The notes beneath the pieces are model-generated. The model made no database searches. It was not told the origin of the DNA and saw nothing but the letters and a program-made list of their open reading frames with translations. A program made the translations under genes and the position numbers. 7,791 bases of DNA from an uncultured Campylobacter sp. (GTDB taxonomy: Bacteria; Campylobacterota; Campylobacteria; Campylobacterales; Campylobacteraceae). The stretch is taken from positions 1-7,791 of the forward strand of contig CAJPSJ010000087.1 in assembly GCA_905373295.1 (NCBI GenBank). The letters are read 5' to 3'. Position 1 is the stretch's first letter; each line of letters starts with the position of its first letter. Positions 1-5,341 of this stretch are shown here, in pieces.

Positions 1-767
1 GGGGTAAATTTAAGCCCCTTCACGCTCCCTTTGCCTGGGTGGGCGGCAAGAGCAAGCTAGCGGCGCAGATCATACCCCTAATGGCTCCACATCAAAAATA
101 TATTGAGGTATTTGGCGGGGCCCTATCGGTTTTTTACCGAAAGGAGCCAAGTAAAATTGAAATTTTAAACGATATAAACGGCGACCTCATAAACCTACAC
201 CGAATAATCCAAACTAGACCGCAGAGCTTAAACTCGTGTCTTAACGGGCTTTTAAGAAGCAGAGAGATCTTTTATGCTATCAAGCACAGAACCATTAAGC
301 CGCGCAATAAGATAGAAACGGCGGCGTTTTTCTACTTCCAAATTGCGGCAAGCTTTGGCGCAAAGGGCGAGCACTTCGCTATGCCAAAAGGTCGCAGCGC
401 TAAGAATATATATAGAGATTTTCGCGTTTATTCACGCAGACTAAAGCGTGCTACTATCGAAAATTTAAGCTACGAGAAGCTTATTAAAGAATATGATAGC
501 GAAGATAGCCTCTTTTACTTAGATCCGCCGTATGTCGGCACCGAAAATTATTACAAAACGGCAGGCGGATTTAGCAAGCAAGATCACGAAGCTTTGGCTG
601 AAATTTTGCGAGGTATCAAAGGCAAATTTATGCTTAGCTACAACGACTGCGAGCTCATCCGCGATCTTTACCGGGGCTTTAATATGAAAGAGCTAAAGAT
701 TAGCTATAGTCTCAATAACGCAGCAGAGCGAAAGAGTAGCAGCGAGCTTTTGATTATGAATTATTGA
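1..767 (+). CDS. D12-class adenine-N6 DNA methyltransferase (Dam-like), 5' end outside window
   Basis: Transfers a methyl group from S-adenosylmethionine to adenine N6 in a short DNA target that cannot be read from the sequence. The frame is open to base 3 and already codes for PFAWVGGKSKL, the family's N-terminal motif X. The GTG at 39 is therefore the Val of WVGG and not a start; the true start is upstream and few residues are missing. Numbering from that Val, motif I is YIEVFGGALSVF (21-32), slightly diverged from the usual FxGGG form, and the catalytic motif IV is DPPY (162-165). The C-terminus has the SYND...ERKSSSELLIMNY ending common in phage and prophage Dam-type enzymes. No restriction endonuclease is visible alongside, so within this window it is an orphan, either a phage-type modification enzyme or part of a system continuing to the left. 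The family call is secure; target and partner are unknown. Confidence 0.9.
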   Translation, partial: GKFKPLHAPFAWVGGKSKLAAQIIPLMAPHQKYIEVFGGALSVFYRKEPSKIEILNDINGDLINLHRIIQTRPQSLNSCLNGLLRSREIFYAIKHRTIKPRNKIETAAFFYFQIAASFGAKGEHFAMPKGRSAKNIYRDFRVYSRRLKRATIENLSYEKLIKEYDSEDSLFYLDPPYVGTENYYKTAGGFSKQDHEALAEILRGIKGKFMLSYNDCELIRDLYRGFNMKELKISYSLNNAAERKSSSELLIMNY

Positions 768-808
768 CGATTAAAGGCTTTTTAAACGGTATTTAAAAGA
801 TAAAATTG

Positions 809-880
809 CATTTAAAATGATAGTAGGAAAAGTAATTTTTCGGTCTCACTCTCATTTTAAATGTCGATTACTATCATTTT
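809..880. terminator. Overlapping inverted repeats between convergent genes, possible bidirectional terminator
   Basis: Two perfect 12-bp inverted repeats share one left arm. The first pairs CATTTAAAATGA (809-820) with TCATTTTAAATG (852-863), loop 31. The second pairs AAAATGATAGTA (814-825) with TACTATCATTTT (869-880), loop 43. They cannot form at the same time. They lie between the methyltransferase stop (767) and the convergent minus-strand gene, and the right arms overlap that gene's last codons and stop. Short T runs follow at 836-840 and 877-881. The position suits a two-way terminator, but the stems are AT-rich and the loops long, so a recombination scar is the alternative. Confidence 0.4.
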
Positions 881-1195
881 TCGTGCGCGGTAACAATTGA
901 CGTAGTTGATACTCCTGTTCGTCAAATGAACAAAGCGCGTATGGGCGCTGTTGAGATAGGACACGACGGCGAATGCTACGGAAACAAACGGCGTATAGTA
1001 TGGGAAAATATCCCCTATGTATAGAAACACCGGTACCGCCAAGGGGGCGAAGAATAGGTTATAAATAAAGAATACCGCGATGTTGTAATCTTTGACGATG
1101 AGGGGTTTATTGTAAAATTTCGGCGGATTTCGGTGCTCGGCGCCGTTTTGCTCAGGCTGCTGCGATCTCTGCGGCTCGTCGTTAAAATTTTTCAT
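857..1195 (-). CDS. Small membrane protein of unknown function, two predicted helices
   Basis: A 112-residue protein I do not recognise. The first 35 residues are polar and rich in Gln, Glu, Asn and Pro. Two hydrophobic segments follow at about 39-61 and 64-84, separated by a short GDIFPYY turn, which suggests a helical hairpin in the inner membrane. The tail (85-112) is basic and strand-like, with HTRFVHLTNRS and a final RARKMIVIDI. The pattern of two helices followed by 'LTNR' recalls bacterial PH-type membrane proteins, but the tail is too short for a full domain, so this is only a hint. The ATG at 1195 has a G-rich stretch (GGGGGC) about 8 bases upstream rather than a clean AGGA site. The end of the gene coincides with inverted repeats, so the C-terminus may have been altered by recombination. 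Confidence 0.55.
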   Translation of the reverse strand: MKNFNDEPQRSQQPEQNGAEHRNPPKFYNKPLIVKDYNIAVFFIYNLFFAPLAVPVFLYIGDIFPYYTPFVSVAFAVVSYLNSAHTRFVHLTNRSINYVNCYRARKMIVIDI

Positions 1196-1400
1196 TAAAT
1201 TTGCCCCCGTTTTAAAATTTACCGCTAGCGGCTCGGGCGCTTTGCGGCGCTAAATTGCCGACCTCGCCGCACGCCTTAGCGACGCAATCCCAAGCAGAGC
1301 CTGTTTGCGCCCTTTCAAAATTTTATTTCGTTTAAATTTTATCAGCGTCGCGTATCAGTACGCGTACGCTTGCCGCACCGCCGCATAAAATTTCGAGGTC
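1196..1400. other. Intergenic stretch with small palindromes, no gene seen
   Basis: No convincing coding frame is visible on either strand. The stretch holds a perfect 10-bp palindrome, CCGCTAGCGG (1222-1231), and a compact hairpin of CGCGTA and TACGCG around a TCAG loop (1349-1364). The GC content resembles the core genes to the right, unlike the AT-rich DNA from about 1640 to 2760. The 1222-1231 palindrome lies 27 bases upstream of the minus-strand gene starting at 1195, so it could be an operator for that gene, but nothing identifies a regulator. Confidence 0.4.
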
Positions 1401-1637
1401 TCACAGCTCGAAATCAAAGCAATAAAAATCATCCGTCTCGCTCCAGAGCTCCTCTAGCGAGCGCCCGCCTCTTTTTCATATTCTTTAAAATAAGCGGGCA
1501 ATCAAAATAGATGATTATCGCATACTCTCTGCTACGCAGACGTAGGCTTGGTCATCCATCCTATAATAATTCATTTTAATTGTGTCGGCTCCACGTTTTT
1601 GAATGAATAATTTTAGCATTTGTCCACTTTGGGTCAT
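1401..1637 (-). pseudogene. Decayed small gene of unknown function, frame broken in the middle
   Basis: Reading the minus strand from an ATG at 1637 gives a 40-residue stretch containing MNYYRMDDQAYVCVAESMR, then a TAA at 1515-1517. A second frame then reads PAYFKEYEKEAGAR (1498 down to 1457). The first frame resumes as SLEELWSETDDFYCFDFEL and ends at a TGA at 1401-1403. Joined, these give a plausible acidic protein of about 75-80 residues, which suggests two compensating frameshifts plus an in-frame TGA in the middle segment. I do not recognise the family; size and acidity would suit a small immunity-type or antidote-type protein, but that is a guess. No good ribosome-binding site precedes 1637, so the true N-terminus may also be lost. 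Chance coding is the alternative, though the joined sequence reads well. Confidence 0.5.
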
Positions 1638-1692
1638 TCAAGTATCTACGACAGAATAGCAATGTATATGCTGGATTTTATAATCCTTTTTC

Positions 1693-2556
1693 TCATGAAA
1701 ATATGAGTTTAAGTTGATATAAAATTCCTGCAGCAATAACGTTTCCAGTAATTCCTTCAAGTATATTTCTAAGGGTTTTTAACGATTTACTTAAAACTAC
1801 TTTAGAGGGACTTGCTTTTTTTACTTCATTATTAACCGCGTCTAGTTCTTGTTCAAAATCTTTTGGATTGTCTAGCGATACCAAAATGTCTTTTTTATGG
1901 GTGTTAATTAATTTTAGGACTTTAACTATTTTGTCAATATCCAAACTATCATTTATTGTCTGTGAAGAGTTCTTGGTATGTTGTTGAATTTGGCTATCTA
2001 AAATATCACCATAAAAATTATTTACCGCATAGTTCTTTTCACTCGCAATTCTCTTTTCTTCATCTGTAAATTTCATATCCACTCCTATAATACCATCTTC
2101 CTCTAATTTTAATATCCACTCCATAATAATATTTTTTACGGTTTCAATAATGCCGATTATGCTAGCAGGGCTTAATCTTTGTATATATTTAGTTGGAAAG
2201 CCATCGCTTATAAGTTGATTAAACGAGTCTGGTAAATTTATGCTTACCATACCTTTCTTTCCCGATTGATTGATTATATTTTCCAATTCTGGAATCCCTT
2301 GCCCGATTTTAGACATAGTTAATTTATCGTACACTTCAATATCTTCAATTATTACAGGAACCCAACCCCGATATGGATTCCATGCTTCAATATTTCCAAA
2401 AATATTTCTATACTCTGGAATACTAGCATCTTCTTTATACCCATTCAACTCATTGCTAATCCAAATTTCAAAATCTTTGATCTTTAATTTTCTAGCAACA
2501 ATATTTGCTTTTGTATATTGATAACTATTGGATCCATAAAATTTATCCGTATTCAA
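1693..2556 (-). CDS. AbiTii-domain protein, candidate abortive-infection (phage defence) gene
   Basis: Residues about 12-100 match the AbiTii pattern as I know it: TKANIVARKLKIKDFEIWI, then the hallmark NELNGY (35-40) and IPEYR (46-50). A middle region (110-175) carries the family-typical RLSPASIIGIIETVKNII and ILKLEEDGIIG. Next is a linker, NNFYGDILDSQIQQ (179-192), rich in Asn, Ser and Gln. The C-terminal part is charged and helical and ends in a hydrophobic segment, LEGITGNVIAAGILYQL (266-282), possibly membrane-associated. The biochemical activity of the family is not established to my knowledge. The start is uncertain: the longest frame begins with TTG at 2554-2556, without a clear ribosome-binding site. 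Relatives usually have some 15-20 more residues before the ARKL helix, so the N-terminus may be shortened. The gene is far more AT-rich than its neighbours and its codons differ, a sign of horizontal transfer. Confidence 0.8.
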   Translation of the reverse strand: MNTDKFYGSNSYQYTKANIVARKLKIKDFEIWISNELNGYKEDASIPEYRNIFGNIEAWNPYRGWVPVIIEDIEVYDKLTMSKIGQGIPELENIINQSGKKGMVSINLPDSFNQLISDGFPTKYIQRLSPASIIGIIETVKNIIMEWILKLEEDGIIGVDMKFTDEEKRIASEKNYAVNNFYGDILDSQIQQHTKNSSQTINDSLDIDKIVKVLKLINTHKKDILVSLDNPKDFEQELDAVNNEVKKASPSKVVLSKSLKTLRNILEGITGNVIAAGILYQLKLIFS

Positions 2557-2766
2557 ATTAATTTTTTCGCTTTCGTATCTTCTTAGTATAATTTAGTATA
2601 ATTAAGCTCATTATATAATAATTTTACCATTTTATACACTAAGTTCACTTTCAATAACAGATTTTAAACTTTGAAATAAGGCTATTAAGAAGTTTAAATT
2701 TTGTCGATATATTATGCAATTCAACATTAGATCCTTAGCGCATTGGATTGATTGTTACTTGCTCTT
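2557..2766. other. AT-rich gap upstream of the AbiTii gene, ends at a composition boundary
   Basis: No gene is visible. The stretch is strongly AT-rich and should carry the promoter of the minus-strand AbiTii gene. TATAAT-like hexamers occur on the minus strand within ATATAAT (about 2612-2618) and as TATACT in both copies of a tandem repeat. No matching -35 box is clear, which is normal for Campylobacter promoters. A short minus-strand reading frame (MSLIILNYTKK..., start 2611) ends just before the AbiTii frame and looks non-functional. At about 2766 the composition changes abruptly to GC-rich coding sequence, so the edge of the foreign DNA probably lies between 2740 and 2766. Confidence 0.45.
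2583..2603. repeat. Two tandem 10-bp repeats upstream of the AbiTii gene
   Basis: TTAGTATAAT occurs twice in direct tandem (2583-2592 and 2593-2602), followed by one further T. The 10-bp period is one turn of the helix, so a protein could bind both copies on the same face. The repeat lies 27-47 bases upstream of the TTG start of the AbiTii gene and contains a -10-like TATACT on the gene's strand. It may be an operator, overlapping promoter copies or simple AT-rich duplication. Confidence 0.6.
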
Positions 2767-3078
2767 TTACTCCGCCAAAAACCCGAAGCGCTCGATCATA
2801 TCCAAAAGCATATCGGCTTTGCAAATTTCATCGTCCAGCAGGTCATCGTATTGATCCCGCAGTCGCTCGGCGTCTTGCGCCACGGGCTCTAGATGCTCCC
2901 TGGCCTGCGCGGGTTCGCCCTTCATTACGTAGTATTCGCCCAAGATCACGCGAGCTCGCGTCTTGCTAACCTCGTCGCCGCCCTCCTCAAGTGCCGCTTT
3001 TAGGCTCTGCACGCCGCCCTCCTCAAGCCCTCGCGAGAGCTGCATTATTGCTTTGTTTAGATAAAGCTTCGCATCCAT
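2767..3078 (-). CDS. Small helical TPR-like protein, function unknown
   Basis: A 103-residue, acidic, all-helical cytoplasmic protein. The segment ARVILGEYYVMKGEPAQAREHLEPVA (about 42-67) has the spacing of a tetratricopeptide helix pair (large and small residues alternating, then a Gly-Glu-Pro turn). The flanking helices could complete a second degenerate unit, pointing to a protein-binding role rather than catalysis. The ATG at 3078 has a good AAAGGAG site 5-6 bases upstream. It is the third gene of a probable operon, 20 bases after the 204-residue gene, and ends at a TAA (2767-2769) close to the AT-rich boundary. LEEGG occurs twice, 12 residues apart (18-22 and 30-34), from a 16-bp direct repeat in the DNA. 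The specific function is unknown. Confidence 0.75.
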   Translation of the reverse strand: MDAKLYLNKAIMQLSRGLEEGGVQSLKAALEEGGDEVSKTRARVILGEYYVMKGEPAQAREHLEPVAQDAERLRDQYDDLLDDEICKADMLLDMIERFGFLAE

Positions 3079-3098
3079 TTTCGCTCCTTTGCAAAATT

Positions 3099-3713
3099 TT
3101 ATTTGAAATAGTAGAACAAATTTCCGCCGTACTCAAGATCCACGGACTCCTTGCTGTCAAAAAACAGCTTAAATTCCATGTGGCTCAGATATTTGGCGTC
3201 CTGCGCTTTCTCTATAAAATTTCTTATCAGTCGCTCTATCTTTCCGCCCCCTTCGCGGCGCGCCGCATCTTGTCTCGTGCAATAAAAAACTACGGGCGCG
3301 TCGGACACCGTTGCGATATACCAAATTTTAAGCGGCGCTAAAAGCTCGTTTCGGTTTCGCAGCAGCTCCTCTACGGCGCCTTGGATCAGATCGGTGCGGA
3401 TCTGCGACTCGAAGGGCTCGACCGAGATATAAAAGCTCTTAAGTCCGTTTAGTTTCTCGAAAAGCGGCGTGCGGGCGAGGTAGTGCTCGATGCACTTTTT
3501 ATCGGTGATTTTTGCGGCGTCTTTATCGAAGCGAAGCACGATCTTAAGCCACGCCGAGTTCTTGCCCGCGCCGTAAAACGCGCTGATAGGACGAACCTTA
3601 AATTTAGCACTTATAAACTCCAGTAAGCCGCTGATATTTTCGCTGTTTTCGGCTCTATTTTCCATGATCTCTTTGCAGCGCCTGCTCTGATACGGGCTTA
3701 GATCGCAAAACAT
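3099..3713 (-). CDS. Conserved-looking cytoplasmic protein of unknown function
   Basis: A 204-residue protein that I cannot assign to a family. No signal peptide or membrane segment is visible. It alternates predicted strands and helices: strands around WLKIVLRF (55-62), FYISVEPF (94-101), IWYIATV (130-136) and VVFYC (141-145), and helices around 105-127 and 158-173. The C-terminus is strongly aromatic (EYGGNLFYYFK). The ATG at 3713 has AAAGG about 8 bases upstream; a second in-frame ATG lies at residue 17 (MENRAEN) with a weaker AGAG site, so the shorter start is possible. It lies 33 bases after the peroxidase gene and 20 bases before the small TPR-like gene, so the three are likely co-transcribed. 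That suggests, but does not show, a job linked to the peroxidase. Confidence 0.75.
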   Translation of the reverse strand: MFCDLSPYQSRRCKEIMENRAENSENISGLLEFISAKFKVRPISAFYGAGKNSAWLKIVLRFDKDAAKITDKKCIEHYLARTPLFEKLNGLKSFYISVEPFESQIRTDLIQGAVEELLRNRNELLAPLKIWYIATVSDAPVVFYCTRQDAARREGGGKIERLIRNFIEKAQDAKYLSHMEFKLFFDSKESVDLEYGGNLFYYFK

Positions 3714-3746
3714 CGCGCGCCTTTAAATTTTTAAAGCGCCTTAAAT

Positions 3747-4700
3747 TTAGCCCGCATCGTAAGCCTCGAGCATATCGAAGGTCGGAGCGAAAAACAGCGC
3801 GCCCGTCTTTGCCGTGCTAAAATCTAGCAGGCGGTCGTAGTTGCCTCGCGGGCGGCCGATAAACATACTCTCAAGCATCAGCTCTAGCGTGCTAAAGGTG
3901 CTTGCGTAGGCGATGAAGTAGGTTCCCGTCTCGCCGCCCTGCACAAACGGCATGTTGTCGCGCACGACCTTTTTGTCGTCGCCGACGTTGGCTGCGGCGG
4001 AGTGAGAGTTGCTAGGCTTAATCTCCTCGCTCATCTCGATATCGTTTTGCTTGGATCTGCCGATGACGCGCTCCTGCTCTGCGACGCCCGCGGCGTTCCA
4101 CGCGCTCATATCGTGGATGTATTTTTGCACAAAAAGATAGCTGCCGCCCTTATACGCCGCATCTTCGTCGCTTACCTTGGCAAAAAAGTCGCGATCTGCG
4201 CCCTGCGGGTTTTCGGTGCCGTCCACAAAGCCGATGATAGCGCGTCCGTCGTAGTATTTAAAGCCGCAGATCTCCTCCTCGCAGGTCGCGACGTCCTTTA
4301 GCGCGGCTCTGATCTCGCTTGCCATATCGTAGCAAACGGCTTGATTCGCCGCTCTGATGTGGATATGGATATCGCCTCCGGTGGCGGGCGCAGCGTGTTT
4401 GTCGCCCTTAATCTCTTCGAAATTTTTTAGCTCCTTCGGCAAAGGCTTCGGCAAGTCTAGCATTTTCCATGCCTCAAAGCCCACGCCCAGCACGCAGCTC
4501 GTTTCGCTAGCCGCGCCGAATCTCGTAACGGCGGTTTTGTTTAAATTTATCACCAAACCGCAAAGCCTCTCGAAAGCCTTTTTACAGGCGACCTTGCCCG
4601 CGCTAAAGCGCCAGATCATAAATACGGTGTTGTTGCCGGGTGCGTCGGTTACGTTTTGGGATTTTGCGTGCGCACAGGCGCAACTTTTTTCTTTACTCAT
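3747..4700 (-). CDS. DyP-type heme peroxidase, cytoplasmic YfeX-like form
   Basis: A dye-decolorising-type heme peroxidase, which uses hydrogen peroxide to oxidise substrates; the physiological substrate is not evident. The signature GXXDG motif is GFVDG (157-161) within GFVDGTENP, giving the distal Asp160. The likely heme-ligating His233 is in NSHSAAANV and the distal Arg247 is in VVRDNMPF. The ending GNYDRLLDFSTAKTGALFFAPT (286-307) is also family-typical. At 317 residues it is close to the YfeX-like class. There is no Tat or Sec signal, so it is probably cytoplasmic, unlike exported EfeB. The N-terminus has an unusual CAC cluster (Cys7, Cys9), which could bind metal or be incidental. The ATG at 4700 has a strong AGGAGAG site 4-5 bases upstream. 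It is the first gene of the three-gene operon. No encapsulin shell gene or cargo-tail extension is visible here. Confidence 0.93.
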   Translation of the reverse strand: MSKEKSCACAHAKSQNVTDAPGNNTVFMIWRFSAGKVACKKAFERLCGLVINLNKTAVTRFGAASETSCVLGVGFEAWKMLDLPKPLPKELKNFEEIKGDKHAAPATGGDIHIHIRAANQAVCYDMASEIRAALKDVATCEEEICGFKYYDGRAIIGFVDGTENPQGADRDFFAKVSDEDAAYKGGSYLFVQKYIHDMSAWNAAGVAEQERVIGRSKQNDIEMSEEIKPSNSHSAAANVGDDKKVVRDNMPFVQGGETGTYFIAYASTFSTLELMLESMFIGRPRGNYDRLLDFSTAKTGALFFAPTFDMLEAYDAG

Positions 4701-4926
4701 TTTCTCTCCTTCAAAGTAAAATTTAAAAGGAATTTTAGCGCAATATCGGTAAATGGCGGGCGCAGAGATAGAATTTAGGCGGCTTTGGGTTTGATTTTGG
4801 CGGAGGAAATTTTGTCTTTTATCGTAGGATTTACGGCGAGGGCGGAATTTGGCTTTAAATTTATAAAATTTACGCCGGGCGGGAAGCGAAATTTTGAAAT
4901 TTTGCGAAGATGAAATTTCGAAGTAG
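4701..4926. other. Intergenic gap between tRNA-Ser and the peroxidase operon
   Basis: It should hold the end of the tRNA transcript and the peroxidase promoter. An AT-rich 8-bp inverted repeat, CGAAATTT (4887-4894) with AAATTTCG (4913-4920), lies just downstream of the tRNA on its strand, but no U-tract follows, so it is a weak terminator candidate. A TAAAAT hexamer preceded by GCGC (about 4733-4738, minus strand) could be the peroxidase -10 box, roughly 35 bases before the start. No regulator site such as a clear PerR or Fur box is recognisable by eye. The apparent minus-strand reading frame across this stretch is read-through of the tRNA gene. Confidence 0.35.
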
Positions 4927-5014
4927 TGGCAGATGGGAAGGGATTCGAACCCTCGAAAGCTTGCACTTTACACGCGTTCCAGGCGTGCTCCTTCAACCAC
5001 TCGGACACCCATCT
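4927..5014 (-). tRNA. tRNA-Ser(GGA) with encoded CCA
   Basis: On the minus strand the acceptor stem AGATGGG (5014-5008) pairs with CCCATCT (4937-4931). The discriminator G is at 4930 and a genomically encoded CCA at 4929-4927. The anticodon arm is CACGC-CTGGAAC-GCGTG, placing GGA in the anticodon position, so it reads UCC and UCU serine codons. A long variable arm with an AAAG/CTTT stem marks a class II serine tRNA, and the T-arm has the standard GGTTCGAATCC core. The mature gene without CCA spans 4930-5014. All expected arms are intact. Confidence 0.96.
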
Positions 5015-5029
5015 AAATTAAAAGTCGCG

Positions 5030-5058
5030 ATTATAGCGAAAATCTAAAATTTTGCCAA
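5030..5058 (-). promoter_or_regulatory. Sigma-70 promoter of tRNA-Ser
   Basis: On the minus strand TTGGCA (5058-5053) and a perfect TATAAT (5035-5030) are separated by exactly 17 bases. The -10 box ends 15 bases before the mature tRNA, leaving room for a leader of about 8-10 bases. A clear -35 box is unusual in Campylobacter and fits a strong stable-RNA promoter. The GCGCGACT-type sequence after the -10 (GCGAC) could be a stringent-response discriminator. Confidence 0.75.
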
Positions 5059-5107
5059 ATTCCGTTTCGGCGCGCAACCGCTCGCCTTTAAATTTAAAAC
5101 GAGGCGC

Positions 5108-5167
5108 TTGGAATTTCGCCGCAGCGATTAGAATTTCGCCGTACCGCTTGAAATTCTACCGCGCCGC
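5108..5167. repeat. Three imperfect 20-bp tandem repeats
   Basis: Units start at 5108, 5128 and 5148: TTGGAATTTCGCCGCAGCGA, TTAGAATTTCGCCGTACCGC and TTGAAATTCTACCGCGCCGC. Units 1 and 2 share GAATTTCGCCG exactly; unit 3 is more diverged. The spacing is exactly 20 bp, about two helical turns. The units are contiguous without spacers. The copy number could vary between strains. The role is unknown. Confidence 0.7.
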
Positions 5168-5171
5168 TAAG

Positions 5172-5219
5172 CCCAGCCACCTTACGCTTCCTAGCCGAGC
5201 GGCGTCTTACCTGGCTGGG
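5172..5219. repeat. Inverted repeat with nested pairing, candidate RNA hairpin
   Basis: CCCAGCCA (5172-5179) is perfectly complementary to TGGCTGGG (5212-5219), loop 32 bases. A second short pairing, ACGC (5184-5187) with GCGT (5202-5205), nests inside, so a two-step stem is possible. There is no U-run on either side, so it is not a standard intrinsic terminator. It could be a structured RNA element or a protein site; the evidence is only the symmetry. Confidence 0.45.
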
Positions 5220-5341
5220 ATATTTAAAATTTAGACGACTTTTAAATTTAGACTTGCCGCCCGCCGCGGAGCCAAATTTTAAAAGCGCAAGCAGATTTTT
5301 TCTTTCATACATCCGCTTGCGCCGTAAAAACTGGGCTGCGC

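Noticed and set aside
1585..1680. Minus-strand frame reading RYLNDPKWTNAKIIHSKTW before the broken gene
   Set aside because: It overlaps the better-supported first segment of the remnant in another frame and has no start codon.
1673..1691. Hairpin GGATT-TTAT-AATCC followed by TTTTT on the plus strand
   Set aside because: It looks like an intrinsic terminator, but no plus-strand gene leads into it and the stem is only 5 bp in AT-rich DNA, so chance is likely.
2270..2521. Plus-strand 83-codon frame opposite the AbiTii gene
   Set aside because: Antisense to a recognisable protein; the hydrophobic look comes from AT-rich codons.
2748..3341. Plus-strand frames of 73 and 116 codons opposite the two small operon genes
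   Set aside because: Arg/Pro/Ala-rich antisense shadows; the minus-strand genes have good ribosome-binding sites and protein-like composition.
4002..4719. Two plus-strand frames opposite the DyP peroxidase
   Set aside because: They are antisense to a clear enzyme gene and show no domain or start signal.
4775..5008. Minus-strand reading frame of 77 codons starting MSEWLKEHAW
   Set aside because: Its first half is the translated tRNA-Ser gene (a frequent false protein) and the rest is AAATTT-rich intergenic DNA.
5108..5167. 20-bp repeats considered as a CRISPR remnant
   Set aside because: The units are contiguous with no spacers, are imperfect, and no cas gene is present.
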